A DNA stretch of 64,000 bases from Thiothrix winogradskyi (GCF_021650935.1 NZ_CP091244.1:1550001-1614000), one strand, 5' to 3'; shown: positions 16,262-26,025, numbered from the stretch's first letter. Numbers and translations are program-made. The notes: generated by a model not told the origin, from the sequence alone.

Positions 16262-17841
16262 GCGGTGTGTTCAACCTTTATCAATTCTTTATCCTGCACA
16301 TACGCATTCACTTTCACAAACTGGTTTGTCATCACTTTTTGTTTGATGGCAGGGGAAAGCGTATTCAGCAGTTCTTCGCCTTTCGGCTTGAGTGCATTGA
16401 CCGTTTTACCGCTCTTCTCAACCGTGAGAGTGCCATTAGCACGGTTGAACTTGATCCGTGCGCCAGCCCAGATTTCAGGTTCGGACTCGGCAATAATCGC
16501 GGCTTGTTGTGCCTGTAATGCTGCATTGTGCTTGCCGCTGGCTTGTTGCAATTTTTCCTGCCGTTGCTGGTCTTTGTCCTGCCAAGGTTTCAGCAAGGCT
16601 TGCAATTCAGCATCGGGCGCATCATCCAGTTCCACCAATACCCAACCGAACGGCAACATGCCACTTCTGGTGTCATGACTGTCAGCCGCAAGCCATACGG
16701 TTTTAGCTTCTGCTTGGTAAGAAGATTTTTGTTTGCCGTCTGCACCTTTACCTTCCAGTATTTTGATACTGCGGACACCTTCGATGGTGACGGATTCAGC
16801 TCCGCTATGTCGCCCGACCCGTAGCAAAAAGGCTTTGCCTGCTTTCATTTTCTGGTGAATCACGCCACTGGTAATGGCTTCGGCGAGTTTTTCCCAGTCA
16901 GGGTGCAGATAGCGACGTTCCCGTAAAACTTTCATTTCGGCGACGAAACGCTTGTGATAGAAATAATTGCAAGTAGCGGCAATATCTTGCACCGTCCAGC
17001 GCAATTCCTTGGCTGGTGTGCCTTTACCTATCATGCCTTGCAAGTCTTGTACGCTCAATGTGCCACCAAAACTGCGGTAGCGTAGTGCTGGCAAACATTC
17101 CAGAAGCTGGTAAAGGTTTTGGGCTTCTGCTTGTGATTGCACGATTTGACCGTCTTTGACGACTTCTTTTTTCTTCCGGTCAACGGCGAAACGGATTTCA
17201 CTACCAAAGAGTGTTGGGGTCTGGTAATTCGCATCACCCAAGCTGATTAAGCGCATTGGGTCAGTGGCAAAACTGCCTTTGAACAACTCTTTTTGTAATG
17301 CCTGATTTCGTTGAGGTGGTTTTAAACGATACACTTCTTCTGACAAACCCTGACCATCATTTACATCATCCAGCAAAGCAGTGCGGATTGCGCCCTTGAT
17401 ACTGCTACCGGGAATAATGGGATGCTGGCTATACGGGTTGAAAAAGGTGCGCTGGATTTCCAGCTTATTGACCACGCTTTTACCACCGCTTTCACGGTTG
17501 GCACTTTGCCCAACGCGCTTCTGATACAAATCAAACACGCCAGCACTGACAGGCAGGAAATGGTTGGATGCTGCCGCCAATGGTTTACGGTTGTTGTAGA
17601 AGAAATCCTGTACCTGCGCGATCATTTCTTCGGCGCGGCGTGTGGGTTTGCTCACCATCTCCAGCAGGTCTTTGCGTTGCCGTTCGGTCAAAACACGATT
17701 GGCGACATCGCTGTCAAACGCAAACAGGGCTTCCTCTTCCATCACGTAATTGGTGGGTTCGTAGTCTTCGCCAATCCCCACATGCACAGGTGATAACGGC
17801 GTGATGTGCAGGGTGACGCTTTCCATTGTGTTGGTTTTCAT
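16258..17841 (-). CDS. csm5: Type III-A RAMP protein Csm5
   Basis: A 527-aa protein. The N-terminus (LHITPLSPVHVGIGEDYEP) and PIIPGSSIKGAIRTALLDD at about 140 are typical of Csm5, the subunit at the crRNA 3' end of the Csm complex. It is longer than many Csm5 proteins, with a Lys/Gln-rich helical stretch at 420-450 that may be a linker. Both ends overlap neighbours by 4 nt (csm4 upstream, CARF-HEPN downstream). Confidence 0.9.
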   Translation of the reverse strand: MKTNTMESVTLHITPLSPVHVGIGEDYEPTNYVMEEEALFAFDSDVANRVLTERQRKDLLEMVSKPTRRAEEMIAQVQDFFYNNRKPLAAASNHFLPVSAGVFDLYQKRVGQSANRESGGKSVVNKLEIQRTFFNPYSQHPIIPGSSIKGAIRTALLDDVNDGQGLSEEVYRLKPPQRNQALQKELFKGSFATDPMRLISLGDANYQTPTLFGSEIRFAVDRKKKEVVKDGQIVQSQAEAQNLYQLLECLPALRYRSFGGTLSVQDLQGMIGKGTPAKELRWTVQDIAATCNYFYHKRFVAEMKVLRERRYLHPDWEKLAEAITSGVIHQKMKAGKAFLLRVGRHSGAESVTIEGVRSIKILEGKGADGKQKSSYQAEAKTVWLAADSHDTRSGMLPFGWVLVELDDAPDAELQALLKPWQDKDQQRQEKLQQASGKHNAALQAQQAAIIAESEPEIWAGARIKFNRANGTLTVEKSGKTVNALKPKGEELLNTLSPAIKQKVMTNQFVKVNAYVQDKELIKVEHTA

Positions 17842-18770
17842 GCTTGCTCCACCGGATCAAAGTGAATCGGAATGACGGGCGCGTAGCCTTGTTGCACCGT
17901 TTCAGGAATCTGTTTGGATAATTGCCCGTTCCCACCCAGCCCTTGCCCGATAAACGTAGTCGTTGCACTGAATTGTGCTGAACTGAAGACTGCGCCTGTT
18001 TTTGCCATTAACACAGGTGTTTTGAACGGTTTGCCCGCTTGTACCGCCTGCCCACCGTGTCGTCCGAAACGGGTGAAAAGCTGGTAATAGCTGTTGGCTG
18101 CATCAAAGTTCAAACCTTGCGGCGCACTGGGGGCAAGCGTCAGCACAGCATTAGCGTTTGGATTGGCTGGCATGGCTTGAGTGGTCGTTGCCTGCACTTC
18201 AAATTTGCCCAAACCAACGCTGGCATCACGTCCGAAACCCACATTCCCCATTTGCTCGAAAAACTCTTTAAGTGCATCAGCCGTCAATTTGCTTTCATCG
18301 AACACCACGTGCACATCCAGCAAGGTATCTGCTTTGTACCAGTGTTGATCCAGCGCATAGGGGGCAAAACCGTCCCCGGTTGTTCCCGTTAAACGGCTGA
18401 TACTGTTGTGTTGCTGAAGGTGTTCTTCAATGAAATCCTTGGCTTCACACACTGACAACCAGTCGGCAAAAGGTTTGTCGAGTGCGCTCAATGGTAGCCA
18501 AGCCTGCTTTTTCACGGCTTTACGGTCGGCATCTTCGATTGGCTGGAAGAAATACAGCGGTACATTCGGGCGTGGTACATAACCGTGTGGCAAGGCATCG
18601 GATACCACCGCAAACGGCTTGCCAGTCGTGTAACCGTCCAGCAATTCTGTTAACTTGCCTTCGCCCATGCCATCCCGCAATAACCAGCACAACTGCCCAA
18701 ACAATGTGTCACCCAACGGCAATGTGCCGAAGGCAGACAGCGGGCGTAATGTCAGGGTCAGTGTTTGCAT
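17838..18770 (-). CDS. csm4: Type III-A RAMP protein Csm4
   Basis: A 310-aa Cas5-group RAMP. It begins MQTLTLTLRPLSAFGTLPLGDTLFGQLCW and has a glycine-rich region (GNVGFGRDASVGLGKFEV) near 190. Csm4 binds the crRNA 5' handle and contacts Cas10. ATG 18770 lies 1 nt after the csm3 stop, while a start at 18785 would be inside csm3. The changed handle of array-2 crRNAs would have to fit this protein and Cas10. Confidence 0.9.
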   Translation of the reverse strand: MQTLTLTLRPLSAFGTLPLGDTLFGQLCWLLRDGMGEGKLTELLDGYTTGKPFAVVSDALPHGYVPRPNVPLYFFQPIEDADRKAVKKQAWLPLSALDKPFADWLSVCEAKDFIEEHLQQHNSISRLTGTTGDGFAPYALDQHWYKADTLLDVHVVFDESKLTADALKEFFEQMGNVGFGRDASVGLGKFEVQATTTQAMPANPNANAVLTLAPSAPQGLNFDAANSYYQLFTRFGRHGGQAVQAGKPFKTPVLMAKTGAVFSSAQFSATTTFIGQGLGGNGQLSKQIPETVQQGYAPVIPIHFDPVEQA

Positions 18771-18771
18771 A

Positions 18772-19488
18772 TCAGGCTGCCTCACCGAAAGTCACGGCAT
18801 CCAATTTGGCTTGCACGTCGGTGCTACCCAGCTTGAGGTCAACGAATTCGATCTTGCCGTAACCGCGTGACAATGAACCACCCAAGCCAGTCAACTCAAT
18901 CAGCTTCAAACCTTGGAATAGCATATCGCTCAGGTCTTCGCCGTCATGTACTTTCAGTGTCAGTTTGAAATCGAATTCTGCACCTGCTGGAACACGTTCG
19001 GTATTACGCGGGTGTTGCGCGACACCTTGGATACGGTCAATGGTGTTTTCCATTTTGGTTTCAGTGAACAGACGGTTTTTGTCGGATACTTCACGTTTTG
19101 CCCAGTCCTGATTCAGTGAGCAATCCCAGAATGCCAGACGGGTGGGGCCGATTTCTGCAATCAGTTTTTCGTCATTGGACGGATCGGGCGAACCACCAAA
19201 CAGTTTCAGCAATTGCTTGGCTGCTGCCTGATTCGGGGTTTTGGTGATGTGTTTAAAGCTCAACGGTTTGCCTTCGGTCAAGCTAACCACACCCAGTTGC
19301 CATTCGAGTAGGCTACGCATTTTGCCTTTCAAACTGGAGCCGGGAATATACGGTTGCCCAGTCAACGGGTTCTTGATGACGGGATTATCCGTACCACCGA
19401 TGTGCATTTCTTCACTGCCTGCGCCGATGTGCAAGCCAGTCAACAGGCGGATTTTGCCTTGCAGAAGTTGGATATTGGTCAATTGCAT
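18772..19488 (-). CDS. csm3: Type III-A backbone RNase Csm3
   Basis: A 238-aa Cas7-group subunit that forms the backbone and cuts target RNA every 6 nt. D34 (HIGGTDNPVIKN) is the expected catalytic aspartate. GQPYIPGSSLKGKMRSLLEW and the C-terminal GLGGSLSRGYGKIEF are diagnostic. Length is normal. It follows csm2 by 12 nt. Confidence 0.95.
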   Translation of the reverse strand: MQLTNIQLLQGKIRLLTGLHIGAGSEEMHIGGTDNPVIKNPLTGQPYIPGSSLKGKMRSLLEWQLGVVSLTEGKPLSFKHITKTPNQAAAKQLLKLFGGSPDPSNDEKLIAEIGPTRLAFWDCSLNQDWAKREVSDKNRLFTETKMENTIDRIQGVAQHPRNTERVPAGAEFDFKLTLKVHDGEDLSDMLFQGLKLIELTGLGGSLSRGYGKIEFVDLKLGSTDVQAKLDAVTFGEAA

Positions 19489-19500
19489 GTCGGTTCTCCG

Positions 19501-19941
19501 TCAGTCTTTCTTTTCCAGTTTGTAAAAGCCCAGCATCGCTTCAAAAAACAGCTTGAAGATGCGTAGTGTCTTGTCGTCGGTCACTTGTTGCAGGCAGTGT
19601 TGCATGAAGGCGGTAAAGTTGTTATCCACATGCTTGCGTCCTTCCGCATAGGCGGCTTTGGCATTCAACATGCGGATGAAGGGCAGGTATTCGCCAAACT
19701 TTTCCGGGTTCTGCGTAACCTTGGCTTCCCACATCAGCAATTCATCGTAGAAACGCCGGATTTGCGTGGACTTGTTCTGTTCACGCCCAGTTGCCGCCAA
19801 AGTTTTTGCCGTGTTCAAGGCAATGCCGTTGAATAACTCTGGATCAAGATCAGTCGGATTGAACTTGATGCTTGAAGTTTCCAGCGTGGGCTTGGGTTCA
19901 TCCCAGCCGGTATTCCGCCGATCATTTTTATATCCGCTCAT
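19501..19941 (-). CDS. csm2: Csm2 small subunit
   Basis: A 146-aa helical protein. The central TQIRRFYDELLMWE and FGEYLPFIRMLNAKAAYAEGRK match Csm2. It forms the small-subunit filament of the complex along the target RNA. It lies 5 nt after cas10 in the operon. Confidence 0.92.
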   Translation of the reverse strand: MSGYKNDRRNTGWDEPKPTLETSSIKFNPTDLDPELFNGIALNTAKTLAATGREQNKSTQIRRFYDELLMWEAKVTQNPEKFGEYLPFIRMLNAKAAYAEGRKHVDNNFTAFMQHCLQQVTDDKTLRIFKLFFEAMLGFYKLEKKD

Positions 19942-19946
19942 GCAAC

Positions 19947-22607
19947 TTATCTCCGATGTTGATAGATGTGGGTAAACAAAGCGATGCGGTAGTTACCCTT
20001 GTGTTTTTCGATGCCTTGATTGGCGATTGCCAGACTCAATTCGGCTTGTAAACGTCTGCGCTCGGTTTCATCCAGCTTGCGTCCATCCCGACGGCGGGTT
20101 TCCAGCATTCGGTAAGTGCGGTAAGCAAAGCGTGAATGCCAAACGGCGTTTGCCGGTTTGCTGCGATCTTCGGCAAGACTGGTGAGGTTTAACAACCCGT
20201 ATAAGTAGCCGGTGCTAAGGTCAAAATCCTTACGTATGACATTCAGTTGTTCGGCACACTCCAGCAGATCATTGAAATGCTCCCAACTTGCAGAATGACC
20301 AAAACAGGTCACAGCATTTTTGGGGGCAGCTTTATCTTTTTTGGGGTCGAAATTATAGGATTTCGCCTTGTCCAATGCCGCTTCTGCCATGTCTGCCAGA
20401 TAATTGATCGGCAAGCCCGGTTTGGTGATGGAAAGCCCCGCCGAGAAATGCACATCGGGGTTTTCACCAACATAGCGCTTGAATTCCACCTGCATCCGCT
20501 GCGCCAGTTTCATGGTGGAACGCCACGGCCCGATGAGGAAAAAGTCATCCCCACCTGCAAACACGGTGTAAGTGTTCGGGAATTCTTTCTGGCACAAATA
20601 CGGCAACCAGATAGAGAAAAACGCATTCATTTGGCGCGACAAAGCCGCCATTTTGGCGAAGCTGGGCGCACCAATACCGCGTTGAAAAATGATACCGAGG
20701 TTATCCACATCACCTTTCAAGGTCATCAAAGCACTGATACCGATCCAGTCGCCTTTTTCATCCATCCATTGATCTTCATCGGCAAGATGGTTGAGTGTTT
20801 TGGTTTCACCCTCAGTCTTCTCATAGATTTCGTCGGTATCGGTATATTTGTCGAAGGTGTCGAAATCAGCTTTGGTGAAGCGCGGAATCCAAGCATTGAT
20901 GGCTCGGCGGGCATAGCCTTTCCATAGTGCTTTGTCGGCGGTATCCGGTAAGGAAAAATCGAAAGCACGTAACAGGTTTGCTTGCCGTGCCAGTTGCCCA
21001 AACTTACCGGTAATATCTTCGCTTTTGGTGAAGCTGACATGGAAACCAAAAATCGGTAGTTTCAGGGTGTTATGGTTCAAGTCATCGCGAGTTATTAGCA
21101 AGCGTTTGAAGCCGGTCAGGTATTGCCCTACCTTGATTTGATCGGCAGCAAGACGGCTAATCCATTTATCTTCAAGTGCCACGATACCGGGTGAACGCCC
21201 ATCAATCGCACAAACGGTTTTATTGTTATCGAACGCATCCAAGAACTCATCAAACACCATAGGTGCTTGAGTAGCACACAAATCAAAACGGCGCAGTTTG
21301 ACCTTTTCCAATTGCTCAAACAGCCGTTTCATCAAGTCGCTGAATTTGCCTTGGGTGAAGTCATTGCACGCAGCAGGCAGCCACGCCAATCCTACACCCG
21401 ATTGCCCGAAGGTATGATCAATGAACCACTGATTCAGTTCGTGTTGCACCTTTTCGAGTTTTTGGATGGTGTCTGGCGTATTCGGTGCAACGATCAGGAA
21501 TTTACCCGCCGCATTAGTTACTTGGCTGGTAGATGGCAAACCCAGCACATCCATAATCTTGAGCGCTGCACACTCCATCAGCAAGGACACATAGAATGAA
21601 CGCCCACGCAACAGCTTTGCCGCCCGTTTGCGAGTTTCGCCGCCACTGGCAAAGATGAAGTCTTGAATACCGAAAAAATCACCCTGTATCAGCAGGAATT
21701 TGTTGGTATCCCAATCTTCCAGCTTGCCCGTTTCTTGCCCTGTTTCCTGATGATAACGCCACAAACCAACAGCCAACGCTGCGGTGGTTTTGGAATGGTC
21801 ATACAGTGACACATCCGCCTTGATGTTCTGATTCATCGGCGACACGGTAGCCGCCGGGATGGCATGGGCGTACACCTGCCAAAGCGTATCGAAATGGTCT
21901 AACCATAACGGTAGATTTTTGCGGTGAGCATCAGGAATCTTGGTCAATGCTTCACGGAAATCTTGCCACAATGCCTTGTATTCTGCCTGTGCCTTGGTGT
22001 TGTTGCCTTCGGGTTCACACTGTTCTTTTTTCTGCGGGAACAGGCTATCAACCGTCAGTGGTTTGAGGGCGTAACGGTATTTTAAGTCTTCTTTTTTCGG
22101 TGGTTTACCATCCAGCCGAATTTGTTCCAATAGGGTTAACTGGCGGGTGGTGTAATGATTGAGTTTGGCTTTTTCATCATCGGCAAGTTTGTTGTAATCC
22201 TCAAACTTCTCACGCTCAAAACCCGAAGCCACTCGATCCGCCGTGGCAATCACCCATTGCAGAAACGTCCCTGGCTTATGGTGCATCGCCGCTGCATTGA
22301 TCAGCGAATCATCCGCATCCCGATCTTTCCACGGTTTGAACGGAGTCATGTCATCCCCGACTAAATCGGGCATGTGCTGTTCCAGCAGATCAAAACCAAT
22401 CGCCGTGTAAGCCGCATGGATGTGGGTATGCCGTTCGTTATACTTCGGGCAATAAAGCTGCACATTCAAGTCGCGGCGCTGGTTGCCATCCGTGTCTTTT
22501 TGATGGGCTTCTTCGATACGCGCTCGTTCTGCAAACTTCCCCAAGTCGTGCAAAAACGCCGCTAATGCAACCCGGCTGGACGCATTCAACAAGTGCTTAT
22601 CTGGCAT
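19947..22607 (-). CDS. cas10: Cas10/Csm1 with HD and Palm domains
   Basis: An 886-aa large subunit. The HD DNase motif is at H20-D21 (AAFLHDLGKFAE), and the cyclase GGDD is near residues 684-687 (TVFAGGDDFFLIG). Both catalytic sites look intact, so it should cut single-stranded DNA and make cyclic oligoadenylate when target RNA is bound. A start at ATG 22607 gives an HD close to the N-terminus, as usual. It heads the operon csm1-2-3-4-5 plus CARF-HEPN. Its GGDD sets the type III-A signalling that the CARF and SAVED proteins here would read. Confidence 0.97.
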   Translation of the reverse strand: MPDKHLLNASSRVALAAFLHDLGKFAERARIEEAHQKDTDGNQRRDLNVQLYCPKYNERHTHIHAAYTAIGFDLLEQHMPDLVGDDMTPFKPWKDRDADDSLINAAAMHHKPGTFLQWVIATADRVASGFEREKFEDYNKLADDEKAKLNHYTTRQLTLLEQIRLDGKPPKKEDLKYRYALKPLTVDSLFPQKKEQCEPEGNNTKAQAEYKALWQDFREALTKIPDAHRKNLPLWLDHFDTLWQVYAHAIPAATVSPMNQNIKADVSLYDHSKTTAALAVGLWRYHQETGQETGKLEDWDTNKFLLIQGDFFGIQDFIFASGGETRKRAAKLLRGRSFYVSLLMECAALKIMDVLGLPSTSQVTNAAGKFLIVAPNTPDTIQKLEKVQHELNQWFIDHTFGQSGVGLAWLPAACNDFTQGKFSDLMKRLFEQLEKVKLRRFDLCATQAPMVFDEFLDAFDNNKTVCAIDGRSPGIVALEDKWISRLAADQIKVGQYLTGFKRLLITRDDLNHNTLKLPIFGFHVSFTKSEDITGKFGQLARQANLLRAFDFSLPDTADKALWKGYARRAINAWIPRFTKADFDTFDKYTDTDEIYEKTEGETKTLNHLADEDQWMDEKGDWIGISALMTLKGDVDNLGIIFQRGIGAPSFAKMAALSRQMNAFFSIWLPYLCQKEFPNTYTVFAGGDDFFLIGPWRSTMKLAQRMQVEFKRYVGENPDVHFSAGLSITKPGLPINYLADMAEAALDKAKSYNFDPKKDKAAPKNAVTCFGHSASWEHFNDLLECAEQLNVIRKDFDLSTGYLYGLLNLTSLAEDRSKPANAVWHSRFAYRTYRMLETRRRDGRKLDETERRRLQAELSLAIANQGIEKHKGNYRIALFTHIYQHRR

Positions 22608-22811
22608 ATTAGCCCCTTTGTCCTTGATGCAATAAATTTATGCTTCTGAGTATTAACTAACCTAGCCCACTTGTCACCGATGACAAGCTTGTCAAACTCG
22701 ATACCCACCCGTAGCGATTCGCTGTCAATACCCTGAAATATGTCTGGCGGAAGCCCAGTTGAAATTATGGCTGAATAATGTGTCAGTTACGGTGATAACA
22801 GTCACATTCCA
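22608..22811. promoter_or_regulatory. Region upstream of cas10
   Basis: About 200 bp without a gene. It contains the perfect 14-bp palindrome TGACAAGCTTGTCA at 22681-22694, which recurs at 8679-8692 beside can2. It is the probable promoter region of the csm operon; no convincing -35/-10 pair was found. Confidence 0.4.
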
Positions 22812-23939
22812 TCACACCAGCTCCAGCGCACTCACCGCCAACGTCAGCCCAAAACAAGTGCGCGGCTTTTTCCCATGCGGGTGCAGCAAATACACCTCTG
22901 CCGCAGCATGACCGAGCGCGGCGCGTAACGCCTTATGGGTATTCGATTTGCGTTCGTCAAACCACGCCTTGGTGATGCCGTCACGCAACGCCAGCGCCAC
23001 TTGTTCGTAGCTGCCGGTTTGCCCGTGCAGGCGGGCATAAACGGTGAGGAACTGGCTGGCGAGGTCGGGGGTTTCGGTGCTAGTCCAGTGAATAGGGGGT
23101 AAATCGTTGGCACGGCGTTGCAACATCCACGCATAAAACGCGAGTTGCACCGGCGGCATAGAGACGGGAATTCCGCCACAAGTAAGGCTGGCGCGTTGCC
23201 AGTCGAGGCGCACCTGTGCGGGGTCAAAACGGCGTTGCGCCGCCGCAATCGTAGCACTGAAACTGCTGCTGCCTTGCAACAGGTCTTGCGGCAAACCTTC
23301 CCGCAGGCGCACAAACGGAATGTCCGCCAACGTCACTTCCACCTTGCTGGCATCAAAACCAGAGCCATCGTCACGCACCACCCACACACTGCGCGGCGGT
23401 GGGTAAAAGAATTCGTGGTGAAAAAAATACTCCTCATCGACCAGCACATGAGTGAGGCGGTCTTGCGCCCTGCCCAATAGCGAGAGCGCGTAGCCAGCGT
23501 AAAACGTCATGGTGCGTCGCCCGCCGGAAAGCGACACGGTAAGTTGGCTGTGCGGGTCGGCGGTCAGTTGTTGCACAATGCGGGTGATGCAATCGGCGGC
23601 GTGGGTATTGTCGCGGTGGGTACGAATGTCGTCGAGCGCTTGCCCCGCTGCATCCGTAATCAGGTGGATGTGCGAGGGGTCGCAAGCGGGGGCGGGTAGG
23701 GCATAATCCGCGCACAGTTTCGCCAGCCAGCCGGGTTGTGTGCCGCACACCAATTGGCGCACAAACGGCTCACCTTGGCGGGTGGTGATAATGTGGACTT
23801 CGGTGGGCATACACGCGGGCGTGGTGTGTTGGGTGAGGGCGTAAACGGTTTCGGTGACAATTTGCGGGGAATTCGCTGCCACCGCCAGCAAAATACGGCG
23901 CGGGTAAGTGTGCGGTTGGGTGGGGTCGGGGGTTGTCAT
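22812..23939 (-). CDS. CARF protein of the NE0113 / Csm6 ring nuclease family
   Basis: A 375-aa protein. The CARF domain begins RRILLAVAANSPQIVTETVYAL and includes VSLSGGRRTMTFYAGYALSLLG near 150. These match the Cas_NE0113 family, which current profiles name CRISPR-associated ring nuclease Csm6. I see no R-x4-6-H HEPN motif in the C-terminal part, consistent with a ring nuclease or regulator rather than an RNase. ATG 23939 was chosen because the extension to 23981 runs into the Uma2 gene. It precedes the cas10 promoter region. Confidence 0.8.
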   Translation of the reverse strand: MTTPDPTQPHTYPRRILLAVAANSPQIVTETVYALTQHTTPACMPTEVHIITTRQGEPFVRQLVCGTQPGWLAKLCADYALPAPACDPSHIHLITDAAGQALDDIRTHRDNTHAADCITRIVQQLTADPHSQLTVSLSGGRRTMTFYAGYALSLLGRAQDRLTHVLVDEEYFFHHEFFYPPPRSVWVVRDDGSGFDASKVEVTLADIPFVRLREGLPQDLLQGSSSFSATIAAAQRRFDPAQVRLDWQRASLTCGGIPVSMPPVQLAFYAWMLQRRANDLPPIHWTSTETPDLASQFLTVYARLHGQTGSYEQVALALRDGITKAWFDERKSNTHKALRAALGHAAAEVYLLHPHGKKPRTCFGLTLAVSALELV

Positions 23940-23959
23940 GCGGCAATTGTGAGGCGCAA

Positions 23960-24598
23960 CTAGAGATTTTCTCCCACCCAAGCGCGAAACGCCTTCATCG
24001 CCACCATGCGCCCCTCACGTTCTGCCAAGCTCAGCAATGCCGGGATTTTTTCCCGCAATGCTAACCCCGGAAAATGCGGGCTAAATTCAACGGCATGATA
24101 TTCACCCGCCTGCAATACCCAAATCACCAACTGCTTGCCATCGTATATCCATAACTCCGGCACACCCAGCGCCGCGTACAACGCCCGATCTGTTGGTGAA
24201 TAAATGTCGATTTCCACTGCCAAATCCGGTGGCGGGTCACTATCCAGACTAATCTGCCGTTTGCCTCGAATCGCAGCGGCATGTTCAATATAAAAGCATT
24301 GATCCGCTTCCACCGCCTTTTGCACGGATTGTTTATGCAAGGTAACAGACCCCAGCGATTCAAAATCAAGCTCTTGTTTTTCCAATAAATAGCTGATGAA
24401 GTCACCAATATACACTTTCGGCATCTCATGCCCGACTGACGGTGCGATTACATGCATACGCATCTGATTGAAAGAAATGCGTAGACTGCTCCTGTCCCCC
24501 AATTCATCCATGAAGCGCTCGAAATCCGCCCAAGACACATCATTAATCACCACTTCAGCATTTTCTGGAAAGCTAAGCTGACTAAACTGAAACTGCAT
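23960..24598 (-). CDS. Uma2-family restriction-endonuclease-like protein
   Basis: A 212-aa DUF820/Uma2 protein with PD-(D/E)XK signatures: PPPDLAVEIDIYSPTDRALYAALGVPELWIYD near residue 120. Such proteins are abundant in cyanobacteria and sulfur bacteria, and their cellular role is unclear. It lies between cas6 and the NE0113-family gene on the same strand. It could be a passenger rather than a CRISPR component. Confidence 0.8.
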   Translation of the reverse strand: MQFQFSQLSFPENAEVVINDVSWADFERFMDELGDRSSLRISFNQMRMHVIAPSVGHEMPKVYIGDFISYLLEKQELDFESLGSVTLHKQSVQKAVEADQCFYIEHAAAIRGKRQISLDSDPPPDLAVEIDIYSPTDRALYAALGVPELWIYDGKQLVIWVLQAGEYHAVEFSPHFPGLALREKIPALLSLAEREGRMVAMKAFRAWVGENL

Positions 24599-24610
24599 AA
24601 TGCCTGCCTC

Positions 24611-25576
24611 TCAAATCGCCTTTTCCCCAGTATAGCAGTCAAGCGCATACCCGCCCATGCCCATCACCGCACCTTTCCCCGCGTGTACCCACTGCCCCAA
24701 CCACAGCCACGGCCAGAAATCCTCCAGCCCCGCCAGCTCCAGCGTAAAGCTCCCCACCAGCCCGCCCATTTGCACATGGTTCTGCTGCCGGTTGGAATAA
24801 CGCGACCACTCATGCCAACGCAAATCCGCATTCCCCAACGTCACCGCTGCCGCTTGCTGGCTCAGTGCTTTGAAATCGCCCGGCAATTCCACTTCCGCAT
24901 GATAAGCGTGCAATAACGAAATCCGCCGCATCAACGCATTGATAAACAACTGAAACGTAAACCGGCTGCTACGTATCGGCGTACCTTCCTGCAACAAGCG
25001 CAACGGCGTCAACAAGCGCACCTGCACCCTTTCCGGCATTGGCGGAATCAACGGCACAACCCCCACTAACGCCTGCAAACTTCCCCCCGCCGCCTGAATC
25101 TGCGCCCATTCGCCCGCGCCCGGTGCAACTTCCTGCTCCACCGCCACCAGCGCATAACGCCCATCACCCTTGCCGATCCCGCGTTCTCCCACCTGTTGCA
25201 TCGCATGGATTAAATACGGCAAATGCCCAATCGCCGCACCCAGCAAACTCAATTCCAGCGAAAACACTTCCCCCGGCGCATAGTGCTGCCCCGATGTTGC
25301 CAAGGGCTGCATAATATACGGGTGGGGCGCGGCATTAATCTTTTCCAGCAATGGCCCATGCCCCGCTGGCGTTTCAAACACCTGACTGTAAACACAGGAA
25401 CGCCACAACAAACACTGGCGACAATCCGGCTCACGGGTAATACACACTGTGCGCCGTAAGGCATGACCAAACGCACCGCGCCAAGTCGAGCCAGCATAAG
25501 CAGGGAATTGAATCGGGGTCAGCGCCCGCAACCGCAAACGGTAACGGGCAATCGGCAGGCTAAAATCGGGGATCAT
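24611..25576 (-). CDS. cas6: Cas6 pre-crRNA endonuclease (RAMP)
   Basis: A 321-aa protein of the Cas6 type with the CRISPR_Cas6 C-terminal domain: YRLRLRALTPIQFPAYAGSTWRGAFGHALRR at the start, glycine-rich GERGIGKGDGRYAL near 135 and AVMGMGGYALDC at the end. Four cysteines (CITREPDCRQCLLWRSC) may bind a metal. It cuts the repeat 8 nt before the spacer. Its ATG overlaps the stop of phaR (ATGA), so it appears translationally coupled to a PHA regulator. It must process both normal and chimeric repeats if array 2 is functional. Confidence 0.88.
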   Translation of the reverse strand: MIPDFSLPIARYRLRLRALTPIQFPAYAGSTWRGAFGHALRRTVCITREPDCRQCLLWRSCVYSQVFETPAGHGPLLEKINAAPHPYIMQPLATSGQHYAPGEVFSLELSLLGAAIGHLPYLIHAMQQVGERGIGKGDGRYALVAVEQEVAPGAGEWAQIQAAGGSLQALVGVVPLIPPMPERVQVRLLTPLRLLQEGTPIRSSRFTFQLFINALMRRISLLHAYHAEVELPGDFKALSQQAAAVTLGNADLRWHEWSRYSNRQQNHVQMGGLVGSFTLELAGLEDFWPWLWLGQWVHAGKGAVMGMGGYALDCYTGEKAI

Positions 25577-26025
25577 TTCTTCGGCTTTACGTTACCTAAA
25601 ATGCTTTCCTGCATTTTTTTCCAGGTTTCCATATTTTGTTCGCCCATCTTCATCCAAGTATCCAGCGGCGTACCAGCGAGTACTTTGTGCATTTGCTCCT
25701 GCATCGCCGTTTGCTGGCGGCTAAATAGACCGACGCTTTGCTCCATGTATTCCATAAAGCCCTTGCGGGTTGCGTCACTGTAATTGCGGATAAATTGCGC
25801 CAGAATATCGGTGCTGAACAAGGGTTGTCCGCCCGCTTCCTGTTCCATAATGATTTGCAGCAAGATACTGCGAGTAATGTCATCGCCGGACTGACGGTCG
25901 ATCACTTTGAACGGCGTTTCCGCCAAGACCAAATCGCGCACGTCACTCAACGTGATATAACAACTTTGGTTAGTGTCATATAAGCGGCGATTCGGGTATT
26001 TTTTAATAATGCGTTCTTCTGCCAT
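25573..26025 (-). CDS. phaR: PHA synthesis repressor PhaR
   Basis: A 150-aa protein. The N-terminal PHB/PHA accumulation DNA-binding domain is clear: RIIKKYPNRRLYDTNQSCYITLSDVRDLV. A second PHB_acc region follows, with PLFSTDILAQFIRNY. It senses PHA and represses PHA and phasin genes. ATG 26025 (MAEERIIKKYP) was chosen over the extension to 26079, and GGAG precedes it at a short distance. It is followed without a gap by cas6. Confidence 0.95.
   Translation of the reverse strand: MAEERIIKKYPNRRLYDTNQSCYITLSDVRDLVLAETPFKVIDRQSGDDITRSILLQIIMEQEAGGQPLFSTDILAQFIRNYSDATRKGFMEYMEQSVGLFSRQQTAMQEQMHKVLAGTPLDTWMKMGEQNMETWKKMQESILGNVKPKK

Noticed and set aside
15002..25576. Type III-B (Cmr) assignment
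   Set aside because: Csm2, Csm5 and the order csm1-5 are clear, and no Cmr1 or Cmr6 proteins are present.
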